From the NCBI GenBank assembly GCA_900770295.1, contig CAAGJQ010000125.1, positions 1 through 21,713 on the forward strand: a stretch of DNA of 21,713 bases, given 5' to 3'. The stretch comes from an uncultured Oscillibacter sp. GTDB lineage: Bacteria > Bacillota > Clostridia > Oscillospirales > Oscillospiraceae. Made by a program: the position numbers and the translations under genes. Each line of letters begins with the position of its first letter. Position 1 is the stretch's first letter. Positions 1 to 6,596 of this stretch are shown piece by piece. The notes under the pieces were generated by a model. The model ran no database searches, was not told where the DNA came from, and saw only the letters and a list, made by a program, of their open reading frames with translations.

Positions 1-2
1 AC

Positions 3-116
3 AAGAACGACACCGCTCCCATCTTCGAGATCGCCGACTACGGCATCTGCGGCGACCTGTTCAAGGTCACCCCGCTGCTGATCGAGGCCATCAAGGCTGC
101 CAAGGCCGCGAAGTAA
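3..116 (+). CDS. etfA: Electron transfer flavoprotein subunit alpha, C-terminal end (partial)
   Basis: Only the last 37 codons are inside the window; the gene begins upstream of base 1. The visible peptide contains APIFEIADYGICGDLF followed by a short helical tail ending in Lys. This matches the characteristic C-terminus of EtfA, in the region that packs on the FAD-binding domain. EtfA and EtfB form a soluble FAD heterodimer that passes electrons from dehydrogenases (or takes part in flavin-based bifurcation in anaerobes). The stop is followed by a perfect 14-bp hairpin, so this looks like the last gene of its operon. Whether it belongs functionally with the TRAP operon downstream cannot be judged from this fragment. 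The family assignment is recognition of the tail motif only, hence moderate certainty. Confidence 0.8.
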   Translation, partial: KNDTAPIFEIADYGICGDLFKVTPLLIEAIKAAKAAK

Positions 117-143
117 GAGAGAACTCACTAGCCAAGGGGCTTT

Positions 144-177
144 TCCTGTCCTTCCCGAAAAAGCGGGAAGGACAGGA
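144..177 (+). terminator. Strong 14-bp hairpin without a U-tract after etfA
   Basis: Bases 144-157 and 164-177 are perfect reverse complements around a 6-base loop. No T-run follows on either strand, so it is not a textbook intrinsic terminator. It may act with Rho, or as a 3'-end stabiliser or processing site. A second, weaker inverted repeat (192-199 with 211-218) follows, and a T7 run sits at 241-247. Confidence 0.5.
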
Positions 178-255
178 GACCAGGTTCTGGCACCCGGCAT
201 CCATAGGGCTTGCCGGGTACCATTGGACAGGTAAATGCTGTTTTTTTAACAAAGT

Positions 256-285
256 TTGAGGGTAAAAAAACAGGATTTATAGAAT
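256..285 (+). promoter_or_regulatory. Possible sigma-A promoter of the dctPQM operon
   Basis: TTGAGG at 256-261 is followed by overlapping -10 candidates: TATAGA (278-283, 16-bp spacer) or TAGAAT (280-285, 18-bp spacer). The region is AT-rich in an otherwise GC-rich window and lies 25 bases before the dctP start. The match is weak, so this is a suggestion only. Confidence 0.3.
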
Positions 286-309
286 TAGAAAAAGAGGAGA
301 AAGAAAGAA

Positions 310-1449
310 ATGAAAAAGAAGATCTTTGCGATGCTGCTCTGTGTAGCCATGGTTCTGTCCCTGGCCGCTTGCGGCGGCAGCAGCTCCAGCTCCGGCGGCG
401 CTCTGGACCAGGCTGCTTCTTCCGGCAGCAGCTCCACCTCCAGCGACTCCGGCGATCTGCCTACTGTCAACTGGAAGATGGGCTCCACTTGGGGCGCCGG
501 CAACGTCCACTTCACCGTGGATAAGCGCTTCACCGAGATCGTCAGCGAACTGACCAACGGCCGTTTCACCATCACCAACTACGCCGAGGGCGAGCTGTGC
601 TCCGCCAGCCAGCTGTTCGACTATGTTGAGGATGGCACCATCCAGTGCGGCGGCGACTGGGGCGGCTACTGGTCCGGTAAGGACACCGCTTTCGAGCTGC
701 TGTCCACCATCATGGACGACTTCACCGGTCTGGACTACTACATCTGGATCTATGAGGCCGACGGCCTGCAGTGCTACAAGGAGATGTACGGCAAGTACAA
801 CATGAACTACTTCCCCCTGGTCACCAACCCCTCTGAGTCCGGTATCCGTTCCGTGAAGCCCATCACCTCCATCGCTGACATGCAGAAGATGAAGATCCGT
901 CTGGGCGGCGTCATGGCTGGTAAGGCTGCTCAGAAGCTGGGCATCAACATCACCACCGTGGCTGCTTCCGAGCTGTATGAGTCCCTGCAGCGCGGCGTTA
1001 TCGACGGCGGCGAGTTCTCCGGCCCCAAGGCTGACGACTCCCTGAAGCTGCAGGAGGTCGCTCCTTACTGGTGCGCTCCCGCCTGGTACCAGTCCGCTGG
1101 TGTCAACGGCGTCATGGTCAACATGGACGCTTGGAATTCTCTGCCCGAGGAATATCAGACCGCTTTTGAGATGGCCGCCCGTCTGTGCTGCGGCGAGCAG
1201 CTGGCTCGTTACTATCACAACGACATGGTCGTCACCAACCAGATGATCGACGAGCAGGGCATCACTGTTACCCACCTGAACGACGAGGACTGGCAGACTA
1301 TCCGCGAGACCTGCAAGCAGACCTATCTGGAAGAGTGCGAGATCAACCCCAACTTCAAGATGGTCTATGACTCCATGCAGGCTTACCGCGAGTCCGCCAA
1401 CAACTATCGTGACTGGACCGGCGACTACGGCTTCGGCTTCAATAAATAA
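310..1449 (+). CDS. dctP: TRAP transporter substrate-binding lipoprotein (DctP family)
   Basis: This is the extracytoplasmic solute receptor of a tripartite ATP-independent periplasmic (TRAP) transporter; it captures an organic acid and hands it to the DctQ/DctM membrane pair. The protein is 379 residues, normal for the family. Residues 1-20 are a lipoprotein signal peptide ending in the lipobox LAAC, with Cys21 as the lipid anchor. A Ser/Gly-rich linker (22-48) follows, as in Gram-positive receptors. The DctP core shows MKIRLGG (195-200), whose Arg197 sits where the conserved carboxylate-binding Arg lies, and ASELYESLQRGVIDGGEF. The Trp/Tyr-rich APAWYQSAGV stretch resembles the TakP-like (2-oxoacid) branch, but the substrate is unknown. 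The start is fixed by a GAGGAG ribosome site about 10 bases upstream. It is the first gene of a tight dctP-dctQ-dctM operon. Its codon use is strongly biased to C/G-ending codons, consistent with high expression. Confidence 0.93.
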   Translation: MKKKIFAMLLCVAMVLSLAACGGSSSSSGGALDQAASSGSSSTSSDSGDLPTVNWKMGSTWGAGNVHFTVDKRFTEIVSELTNGRFTITNYAEGELCSASQLFDYVEDGTIQCGGDWGGYWSGKDTAFELLSTIMDDFTGLDYYIWIYEADGLQCYKEMYGKYNMNYFPLVTNPSESGIRSVKPITSIADMQKMKIRLGGVMAGKAAQKLGINITTVAASELYESLQRGVIDGGEFSGPKADDSLKLQEVAPYWCAPAWYQSAGVNGVMVNMDAWNSLPEEYQTAFEMAARLCCGEQLARYYHNDMVVTNQMIDEQGITVTHLNDEDWQTIRETCKQTYLEECEINPNFKMVYDSMQAYRESANNYRDWTGDYGFGFNK

Positions 1450-1495
1450 TCCCTCTTTCAACGAATTTGGCAAAAAACGTTAAAGAGGTGCATCA

Positions 1496-2047
1496 ATGAA
1501 AATTGTCAAAGGTATCTGCAAAGGTATCGACAAGGTGAACGACATCCTGGGCAACATTTTCTCTGTCCTGGTGCTGGGCATCCTGGCCGTTATCCTGTGC
1601 GAAGTCGTTCTGCGGCGTCTGTTTAACAAGCCGCAGATCTGGACGCAGGATCTGATCGTCATGCTGTTCGCGGCATACATCATCCTGATCAGCGCATACG
1701 GCTTCCAGAAGAAGGCCTTCGTGGCGGTGGACGTGGTGTTTGCCATGTTCCCCAAGCTGGTGCAGCATATCCTGCACGTGGTGACCTATTTCTGCTTCCT
1801 GGTCCCCTTCGTGTTCTGGATCACTCCCAAGACCTGGAGCTTCTTCCTGAAGGCTTATACCACTCATGAACAGACATACTCCGTGTGGGCGGCGCCTACC
1901 TGGCCTGTGAAGTTCTGCTTCTTCCTGGGCATGCTGCTGCTGTGCGTCCAATCCGTGTCTGAGATTCTGAAAGAAGCTATCGCGGCCGTGGAAACGGTCA
2001 AGGCCAAGAAAGCTCTTCCCGCTGAAGGAAAGGAGGCCCAGGAATGA
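1496..2047 (+). CDS. dctQ: TRAP transporter small permease (DctQ family)
   Basis: This is the four-helix small membrane subunit of the TRAP transporter, which pairs with DctM and helps dock the DctP receptor. The protein is 183 residues, typical for DctQ. Hydrophobic segments are visible at about residues 20-42, 53-72, 85-110 and 135-155. The first contains VLGILAVILCEVVLRRLFN, with the family's helix-1 pattern of an acidic residue followed by Arg pairs. KPQIWTQDLIVMLFAAYI follows, matching the conserved W..E/D..R/I motif of DctQ. A charged Lys/Glu/Ala tail ends the protein. The ATG is preceded by AGAGGTG with a 5-base spacer. The stop overlaps the dctM start by four bases (ATGA), indicating translational coupling, and dctP ends 46 bases upstream. 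Confidence 0.92.
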   Translation: MKIVKGICKGIDKVNDILGNIFSVLVLGILAVILCEVVLRRLFNKPQIWTQDLIVMLFAAYIILISAYGFQKKAFVAVDVVFAMFPKLVQHILHVVTYFCFLVPFVFWITPKTWSFFLKAYTTHEQTYSVWAAPTWPVKFCFFLGMLLLCVQSVSEILKEAIAAVETVKAKKALPAEGKEAQE

Positions 2048-3420
2048 TTCAGGTATTGACTAATCTGGTGGTCTCCCTGGCCGGAAACGGCGATATTAAA
2101 GTCGTTCTGATCGGCCTGCTGTTCGGTCTGATGGTCGTGGGTCTGGTGCTGGGCCAGGAGCTGGCCTTCGTGCTGGGCGGCGCCGGCGTTCTGATCGGCG
2201 CTATCGCCATGGGTGACTCCGGCATTACGATCGCTATGACGAAGATCTACGATCAGATGCAGAGCTATTCCATGGTCGCTATCCCCATGTTCGTTCTGAT
2301 GGCAAACTTCCTGACCCACTCGAAGGTGGCGGACGGCCTGTTTGAGTCCGTGCGCTATCTCTTCGGACCCGTCAAGGGCGGCCTGGGTCTGGCGGTCATC
2401 CTGGTCTCCACCGTGTTCGCCGCCACCACCGGTATCGTCGGCGCTTCCGTGGTCACCATGGGTATGCTGTCCCTGCCCATCCTGCTGCGCAGCGGCTACA
2501 AGCCCTCTCTGGCCTGCGGCATGGTGTGCGCCGGCGGCTCTCTGGGCATTCTGATCCCGCCCTCCATCATGCTGGTGTCCATGGGCTCCTACGCTGAGGT
2601 CTCCGTCGGCAAGATCTTCTTTGCCGCCATCATCCCCGGCCTGTCCCTGTCTCTGGGCTACATCATCTACATCATGATCGTCACCCGGATCCACCCTGAT
2701 TGGGGTCCGGCCATGAGCGAGGCGGAGCTGGCTGAGATGCCTCTGAAGAAGCGCATCACCGGCTCCCTGGTGAACCTGATCCCGCCCCTGATCCTGATCT
2801 TCGCCGTGCTGGGCTCCATCTTCGGCGGCATTGCCACCCCCACGGAGGCTGCCGGCGTCGGCGCTCTGTTCGCCCTGATCCTGGCCATCTGCTACAAGCA
2901 GTTCAGCCTGAAGATGCTGTATGAGTCCCTGATCGACACGGCCAAGACCACCGCCATGGTGTTCATCATCCTGTTCGGTGCCGCGGCCTTCACCGGCGTG
3001 TTCATGTCCCTGGACGGCGATGAGATCATCTCCAACTGGGTGCTGGGCATGGGCATCGGCAAGTGGGGCGCTTTTGCCATCATGATGGTCATCGTGTTCA
3101 TCCTCGGTATGTTTATCGACTGGCTGGGCATCGTCATGATCGTGTTCCCCATCTTCCTGCCCATCATGGACCAGTTCGGCTTCGACCGTCTGTGGCTGGT
3201 GGCGATCACCGCCGTTCTGCTGCAGACCTGCTTCATGACGCCTCCTTTCGGCTTTGCTCTGTTCTATGTCAAGGGCATCCTGCCGGATACCGTCAAGATT
3301 CAGGAAGTCTACAAGGGCGTGATCCCCTTCATCCTTATCATCATCGTTGTGACCGTTCTCTGCGCGGTGTTCCCGCAGCTGGTCACCTGGCTGCCCACTA
3401 CCATGGCTGCCGGTGCCTGA
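2044..3420 (+). CDS. dctM: TRAP transporter large permease (DctM family)
   Basis: This is the large membrane subunit that carries out Na+-coupled organic-acid import in TRAP transporters (a member of the ion transporter superfamily). At 458 residues it is slightly longer than the usual ~425-430. About 12 hydrophobic helices are evident. Family signatures include GASVVTMGMLSLPILLRSGY, LGILIPPSIMLVSMG (the IPPSI hairpin region) and GIATPTEAAGVGAL (the TPTEAA motif). The N-terminal ~20 residues (VLTNLVVSLAGNGDIK) precede the usual first helix, but the ATGA overlap with dctQ supports this start. It is the last gene of the operon; the bidirectional terminator at 3441-3475 follows 20 bases after the stop. 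The substrate cannot be inferred from the permease. Confidence 0.93.
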   Translation: MIQVLTNLVVSLAGNGDIKVVLIGLLFGLMVVGLVLGQELAFVLGGAGVLIGAIAMGDSGITIAMTKIYDQMQSYSMVAIPMFVLMANFLTHSKVADGLFESVRYLFGPVKGGLGLAVILVSTVFAATTGIVGASVVTMGMLSLPILLRSGYKPSLACGMVCAGGSLGILIPPSIMLVSMGSYAEVSVGKIFFAAIIPGLSLSLGYIIYIMIVTRIHPDWGPAMSEAELAEMPLKKRITGSLVNLIPPLILIFAVLGSIFGGIATPTEAAGVGALFALILAICYKQFSLKMLYESLIDTAKTTAMVFIILFGAAAFTGVFMSLDGDEIISNWVLGMGIGKWGAFAIMMVIVFILGMFIDWLGIVMIVFPIFLPIMDQFGFDRLWLVAITAVLLQTCFMTPPFGFALFYVKGILPDTVKIQEVYKGVIPFILIIIVVTVLCAVFPQLVTWLPTTMAAGA

Positions 3421-3440
3421 CGGACACTTCAAAAAGCGGA

Positions 3441-3475
3441 AAATCCCGAAGGACGCAAGTCCTTCGGGATTTTTT
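3441..3475 (+). terminator. Bidirectional intrinsic terminator between dctM and trmO
   Basis: A 14-bp stem (3441-3454 with 3459-3472) is closed by a GCAA tetraloop and followed by a T6 tract on the plus strand. On the minus strand the stem is followed by TTTT and TTTTT runs, so it can also end trmO transcripts arriving from the other side. Confidence 0.9.
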
Positions 3476-3527
3476 CCTTCAGAAACGGTTCAAAAGCAAA
3501 GCTGCTCTGCGGAAATCACGGTCCCGC

Positions 3528-4211
3528 TTATAAAATTTCCCTCACGGTCAGACACGTTCCCTCCACGGAAAATTTCACTTCCATGCCCGCAAAGCCGAAT
3601 CCATAAATCCGCTCCGGGTCATCCTGATAGTGGGGACGGGGGTCCTGCGCCAGAACGCCCCGCAGCGCTTCCCGACGCTCCGGCGGTATTTTTTCAAGCA
3701 GCTCAGGGGGAATGATGACCTCCAGGGTTTCTCCCGCGGGTACGGCGGCAAAGCCGCCCAGGGCCTCGGGATGGGCGTCCGCGTAAGGAATGTAGGGCTT
3801 GATGTCCAGAATCGGAGTGCCGTCCATCAGGTCCGCGCCCCGGATATGGAGTACCGGCCCCTGCTCCGCGGTCTGCTCAATGCCCGCCAGCTTTACGGAG
3901 GACAGGGCGATGGGGTTGGGGCGGAAGGGGGAGCGGGTGGCAAAGACCCCCATCCGCCGGTTGCCGCCCAGTCTCGGCGGCCGCACAGTGGGGGACCAGT
4001 CCCTGCGGACGGCCTTGTCAAAAACCCAGACCAGCCACAGATGGGAGAAGTCCTCCAGACCTCGCAGAGCATCCATATTCCGGTATTCCGGCTCAAAGAC
4101 CACTGTGGATTCCAGTGTGTCCACCAGACCGCTTTGCCGGGGAACGCCGAATTTAGTGGCGAAATCACTGTGAATACGGGCGATGACCCGCATGGAAAAT
4201 TCCTGCGACAT
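3528..4211 (-). CDS. trmO: tRNA (N6-threonylcarbamoyladenosine37-N6)-methyltransferase TrmO
   Basis: TrmO (formerly TsaA/YaeB) adds a methyl group from S-adenosylmethionine to t6A37 of threonine tRNAs, giving m6t6A. The 227-residue length fits. The single-sheeted beta-barrel core is recognisable from GVFATRSPFRPNPIALS (88-104) and DLMDGTPILDIKPYIPYAD (127-145), the hallmark SAM-binding segments. FSHLWLVWVFD (55-65) is another conserved strand. The C-terminal extension of about 70 residues (IIPPELLEKIPPERREALRG onwards, ending in a small beta domain with RIYGFGF) matches the longer bacterial members. The start is supported by GTGAGGAG, with GAGGAG about 7 bases upstream, and a TATAAT box further up. 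It is a single-gene unit convergent with the TRAP operon. Confidence 0.93.
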   Translation of the reverse strand: MSQEFSMRVIARIHSDFATKFGVPRQSGLVDTLESTVVFEPEYRNMDALRGLEDFSHLWLVWVFDKAVRRDWSPTVRPPRLGGNRRMGVFATRSPFRPNPIALSSVKLAGIEQTAEQGPVLHIRGADLMDGTPILDIKPYIPYADAHPEALGGFAAVPAGETLEVIIPPELLEKIPPERREALRGVLAQDPRPHYQDDPERIYGFGFAGMEVKFSVEGTCLTVREIL

Positions 4212-4244
4212 GGAAACTCCTCACTTTCTGAAGTTCTGATGACC

Positions 4245-4273
4245 ATTATACCGGAACTATCCCCAAAAGAAAA
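4245..4273 (-). promoter_or_regulatory. Probable trmO promoter
   Basis: On the minus strand a perfect TATAAT (4245-4250) lies 34 bases before the trmO start. A poor -35 (TTTTCT, 4268-4273) is at 17-bp spacing. The -10 is convincing and the -35 is not. Confidence 0.4.
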
Positions 4274-4304
4274 CAGGAAAGAAGCGGCGTACTGCGCATA
4301 AAAT

Positions 4305-4336
4305 AAACAGGACCCCGTCTGCACAGGGTCCTGTTT
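4305..4336 (-). terminator. Intrinsic terminator of the Asn-rich lipoprotein gene
   Basis: An 11-bp perfect stem (4305-4315 with 4326-4336) encloses a 10-base loop. Read on the minus strand it is followed by TTTATTTTA. It lies 70 bases beyond the lipoprotein stop codon, just upstream of the trmO promoter. Confidence 0.75.
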
Positions 4337-4406
4337 GGCAAAAAGCCATTCGCATGCCGGATGAGAATGATCGATCTTCCGGAATGGCAGCTATCGGTTT
4401 CCTTGT

Positions 4407-4805
4407 TTAAAGCATCTGATCATAGGCGGCACCGGCGCGGGTATTGCCGGTGGTGCTGCGCGTGGAGTTGGCGTTATTGCCGGTGAGGGCGTTGCCTACA
4501 TCGTTGGCCCCGTCTCTCACGGCGTCGCCCACATCCTCAACGCCGTCCACGACCGCGTTGCCGGCGTTGCTCAGGTCGTTGCCCACGGTGTTGTGGTCAT
4601 TGGCGGCATTGTTTTGATCGTTGGCGGCATTGTTGTTTCCGGTGGTGCCGTTGTTAAGGGTACCATTGTCGGTGGTGTCAGTGCCGGTGACGGCATTGCC
4701 GTTTTCAGCGGCGGTATTGCCCTGCTGATTGTTCGTTCTGCCGCAGGCGGTCAGAGCGAATACCAACAGCAGGGAGGCCAATAAGAGACTCAGACTTCTG
4801 TTCAT
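4407..4805 (-). CDS. Small Asn/Gly-rich lipoprotein of unknown function
   Basis: I do not recognise a family. The 132-residue product starts with a clear lipoprotein signal (MNRSLSLLLASLLLVFALTAC), with lipobox LTAC and Cys21 as the anchor. It should therefore sit on the outer face of the cytoplasmic membrane. The mature part is low-complexity, dominated by Asn, Gly, Thr, Asp and Ala, with short imperfect repeats of the type N-N-A-A-N-D. A later amphipathic stretch has the repeated pattern VVDGVEDVGDAV and VRDGANDVGNAL. The ATG at 4805 is chosen over in-frame upstream codons because AAGGAGG sits at ideal distance before it and the signal peptide begins there. It is transcribed divergently from perR. 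Similar Asn/Gly-rich lipoproteins occur in spore formers, but a sporulation role here would be a guess. Confidence 0.75.
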   Translation of the reverse strand: MNRSLSLLLASLLLVFALTACGRTNNQQGNTAAENGNAVTGTDTTDNGTLNNGTTGNNNAANDQNNAANDHNTVGNDLSNAGNAVVDGVEDVGDAVRDGANDVGNALTGNNANSTRSTTGNTRAGAAYDQML

Positions 4806-4926
4806 ATTGTGTTCCTCCTTCTGCACAGGCAAATGCATGTGCGATACCCAAGCCATATTGTCTCCCAAAGCATCGAATACACCCATGGAACTTTTCACCC
4901 CGGATGGATTTTTTTGAAAAAGGGGC

Positions 4927-4954
4927 TTGCAATTTGAAAAAAATATGCTATATT
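4927..4954 (+). promoter_or_regulatory. perR-rbr promoter (extended -10)
   Basis: TTGCAA (4927-4932) is followed by a 16-bp spacer and TATATT (4949-4954), preceded by TGC (the extended -10 motif). The predicted start, near 4961, falls at the left edge of the palindrome at 4960-4974. Confidence 0.7.
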
Positions 4955-4959
4955 AATAA

Positions 4960-4974
4960 CAGTAATTATTACTG
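4960..4974 (+). promoter_or_regulatory. PerR/Fur-family operator, perfect 7-1-7 palindrome
   Basis: CAGTAATTATTACTG is a perfect inverted repeat of 7 bases around one central base. This is the same geometry as Bacillus PerR boxes (TTATAATnATTATAA), although the outer bases differ. It overlaps the predicted transcription start of perR, so binding would block transcription. Autoregulation of the perR-rbr operon is the natural reading. Confidence 0.7.
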
Positions 4975-4987
4975 ATAAGGGGGGCCT

Positions 4988-5383
4988 ATGGTGGAGAGGC
5001 GCTTTTCCAGACAGCGGGAGCGGATCTATCAGGCGGTATGCGCAGCCCGGAGCCATCCCACGGCCCAGATGGTTTACGATGACTTGAAGCAGGAATTTCC
5101 GAAATTAAGTCTGGGCACGGTCTACCGAAACCTGCATCAGATGGCTGAAGAAGGGCGTCTGGCAGAGCTGGAGGGCCCGGTGGCCCGGTTTGACGCCATC
5201 ACGGTGCCTCATAGTCATATGCACTGCGAGCGCTGCGGCCAGGTTGCCGATGTGGACCTGCCGTATGACCAGGAGCTGGATCAAATGGCCGGAATGGCTG
5301 GGATGACCAGCGGCTGGACTGTCCACGGCCACAGCCTGATATTTCGCGGAATTTGCCCCGTGTGCGCGGGCGAATCAAAATAG
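4988..5383 (+). CDS. perR: Fur-family peroxide-responsive repressor (PerR type)
   Basis: This is a metal-dependent DNA-binding repressor of oxidative-stress genes. The 131-residue protein has an N-terminal winged helix (HPTAQMVYDDL, then LSLGTVYRNLHQM as the recognition region) and a C-terminal dimerisation domain. The structural zinc site is complete: Cys80/Cys83 (HCERC) and Cys123/Cys126 (CPVC). The five regulatory ligands of Bacillus PerR have apparent counterparts: His23, Asp69 (in RFD), His75, His77 and Asp88. RFD with Asp rather than Glu favours PerR over Fur or Zur. Met/iron-type peroxide sensing is inferred from this pattern. AAGGGGGG is the ribosome site. Rubrerythrin follows 28 bases downstream in the same orientation, which is the classic clostridial target, and a palindromic operator lies in the promoter. 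Confidence 0.88.
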   Translation: MVERRFSRQRERIYQAVCAARSHPTAQMVYDDLKQEFPKLSLGTVYRNLHQMAEEGRLAELEGPVARFDAITVPHSHMHCERCGQVADVDLPYDQELDQMAGMAGMTSGWTVHGHSLIFRGICPVCAGESK

Positions 5384-5411
5384 AACACATATTTTGAAGG
5401 GAGATAGACAT

Positions 5412-5945
5412 ATGGAACTGAAGGGAAGCAAGACCGAGGCCAATCTGTGGATCGCGTTCGCGGGGGAGTCTCAGGCACGGAACAAGTACGATTATTTTGC
5501 CAGCAAGGCCAAGAAAGAGGGCTATGAGCAGATCGCAGCCATCTTCCAGGAGACCGCGCTGAATGAGAAGGAGCACGCCAAGCTGTGGTTCAAGGCCCTG
5601 AACGGTATCGGCAGCACTGCGGAGAACCTGGTGGCCGCCGCTGCGGGCGAGAATGAGGAGTGGACCAAGATGTACGCCGAGATGGCCCGCACCGCCGAGG
5701 AGGAGGGCTTCCTGGCCCTGGCCGCCCAGTTCGAGGGCGTAGGCAAGATCGAAAAGACCCATGAGGAGCGCTATCTGAAGCTGCTGGACAACCTGAAAAA
5801 GGGCGAGGTCTTCAAGAAGGGTGAGAAGGTCATGTGGTTCTGCCGCAACTGCGGCCATGTGGAGATCGCCGAGAGCGCTCCCGCCGTGTGCCCCGTGTGC
5901 GCTCATCCCCAGGCCTATTTCCAGGTGAAGGCCACGAATTACTGA
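5412..5945 (+). CDS. rbr: Rubrerythrin
   Basis: This non-haem di-iron peroxidase reduces hydrogen peroxide in the cytoplasm of anaerobes using electrons from rubredoxin or NAD(P)H systems. The protein is 177 residues. The N-terminal four-helix ferritin-like domain carries the di-iron Glu/His ligands, in segments such as LWIAFAGESQARNKYDYF, ALNEKEHAKLW and EEGFLALAAQFEGV plus KIEKTHEERY. The C-terminal rubredoxin-like domain (residues ~145-175) has two CxxC knuckles, FCRNCGH and CPVCAHP, for one iron. The order ferritin-then-rubredoxin is that of classical rubrerythrin. The ATG at 5412 is chosen because AAGGGAG lies 9 bases before it; an upstream TTG in frame has no ribosome site. It is the second gene of the perR operon, so it should be derepressed by peroxide. 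Confidence 0.95.
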   Translation: MELKGSKTEANLWIAFAGESQARNKYDYFASKAKKEGYEQIAAIFQETALNEKEHAKLWFKALNGIGSTAENLVAAAAGENEEWTKMYAEMARTAEEEGFLALAAQFEGVGKIEKTHEERYLKLLDNLKKGEVFKKGEKVMWFCRNCGHVEIAESAPAVCPVCAHPQAYFQVKATNY

Positions 5946-5958
5946 TTCATAAAACTGT

Positions 5959-5996
5959 GTTAAGAGGACTGCCAGATTTCCGGCGGTCCTCTTAAC
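5959..5996 (+). terminator. Terminator hairpin after rubrerythrin
   Basis: A 15-bp stem (5959-5973 with 5982-5996, one G-T pair) has an 8-base loop. The following tract (AATCTTTAA) is weak, so termination may be incomplete. It closes the perR-rbr unit. Confidence 0.65.
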
Positions 5997-6145
5997 AATC
6001 TTTAAGAGGGAAACTACCGGCACAAGACCAGCTTTCACAGAAAAACCGGGAGATTTTTGTATAAAGTATGACAAAAGTGGTGTAAAATACCAAAAGAAAT
6101 TTCTTAACAGAAGGATTTTTCCTGAAATGTTTGTGAAAAACGCCG

Positions 6146-6174
6146 TTGACGGCAGTGATAAAAGCAGTTATGAT
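6146..6174 (+). promoter_or_regulatory. Sigma-A promoter of the HPr gene
   Basis: TTGACG (6146-6151) is followed by a 17-bp spacer and TATGAT (6169-6174). The transcript would start near 6181, leaving a leader of about 60 bases before the HPr start. This is one of the best promoter matches in the window. The rest of the 5946-6243 gap is AT-rich and shows no other gene. Confidence 0.75.
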
Positions 6175-6243
6175 AAGAATGTAAATTGACTTGCTATGCG
6201 AAGCTGCTGAACCCGACTTGGTATAGAAAAGGAGAACTGTATC

Positions 6244-6507
6244 ATGTATACACAGGAGATCACCATTAACAACGAAGTAGGCCTGCACGCAAGACCTGCC
6301 ACTTTCTTCATTCAGAAGGCCAATGAGTACAAGAGCGGCATCTGGGTCGAGAAGGAAGACCGTCGTGTCAACGCCAAGAGCTTGCTGGGCGTTCTGTCCC
6401 TGGGCATCGTGAAGGGCACCACCATCACCCTGATCGCTGACGGCTCCGATGAAAAGGAAGCTGTTGCCGCACTGGTGGACCTGGTCAACGACAACTTCGG
6501 CGAGTAA
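6244..6507 (+). CDS. ptsH: HPr family phosphocarrier protein
   Basis: HPr carries phosphate from enzyme I to the sugar-specific IIA proteins of the phosphotransferase system. In Gram-positive bacteria its Ser46-phosphorylated form works with CcpA in carbon catabolite repression. The 87-residue length is standard. GLHARPAT places the catalytic His at residue 15, and NAKSLLGVLSLGI places the HPr-kinase target Ser at residue 46. Both sites are intact, so this is HPr and not the His-less Crh. The ribosome site is AAGGAGA. The gene stands alone with its own promoter and terminator, next to uvrC rather than ptsI; uvrC/hprK/whiA-type neighbourhoods carrying HPr or Crh are common in Firmicutes. Whether it is the sole HPr in the cell cannot be seen. 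Confidence 0.93.
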   Translation: MYTQEITINNEVGLHARPATFFIQKANEYKSGIWVEKEDRRVNAKSLLGVLSLGIVKGTTITLIADGSDEKEAVAALVDLVNDNFGE

Positions 6508-6528
6508 GACAACGGATACAGCCCTATG

Positions 6529-6560
6529 CGGCCCTGCTTGCGCAGGGCCGTCTTTTTTGT
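6529..6560 (+). terminator. Intrinsic terminator of the HPr gene
   Basis: A 9-bp GC-rich stem (6529-6537 with 6542-6550) with a TTGC loop is followed by TCTTTTTTGTT. It lies just before the uvrC ribosome site, so uvrC depends on readthrough or on a promoter not obvious in the 36-base gap. Confidence 0.88.
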
Positions 6561-6596
6561 TACACTTGGGAAGAATCAAGTGAGGAGGGGAGCGCC

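Noticed and set aside
1864..3432. A 522-codon open frame on the minus strand opposite dctM
   Set aside because: The translation is His/Asp/Gln/Gly-rich noise, opposite a clear 12-helix DctM gene.
5394..5411. Earlier TTG start for rubrerythrin
   Set aside because: It lies inside the ribosome-binding site for the ATG at 5412, and the extra residues are absent from the family's usual N-terminus.
6050..6090. A second promoter upstream of HPr (TGTAAAAT around 6080)
   Set aside because: No -35 at acceptable spacing; the TTGACG/TATGAT pair downstream is far better.
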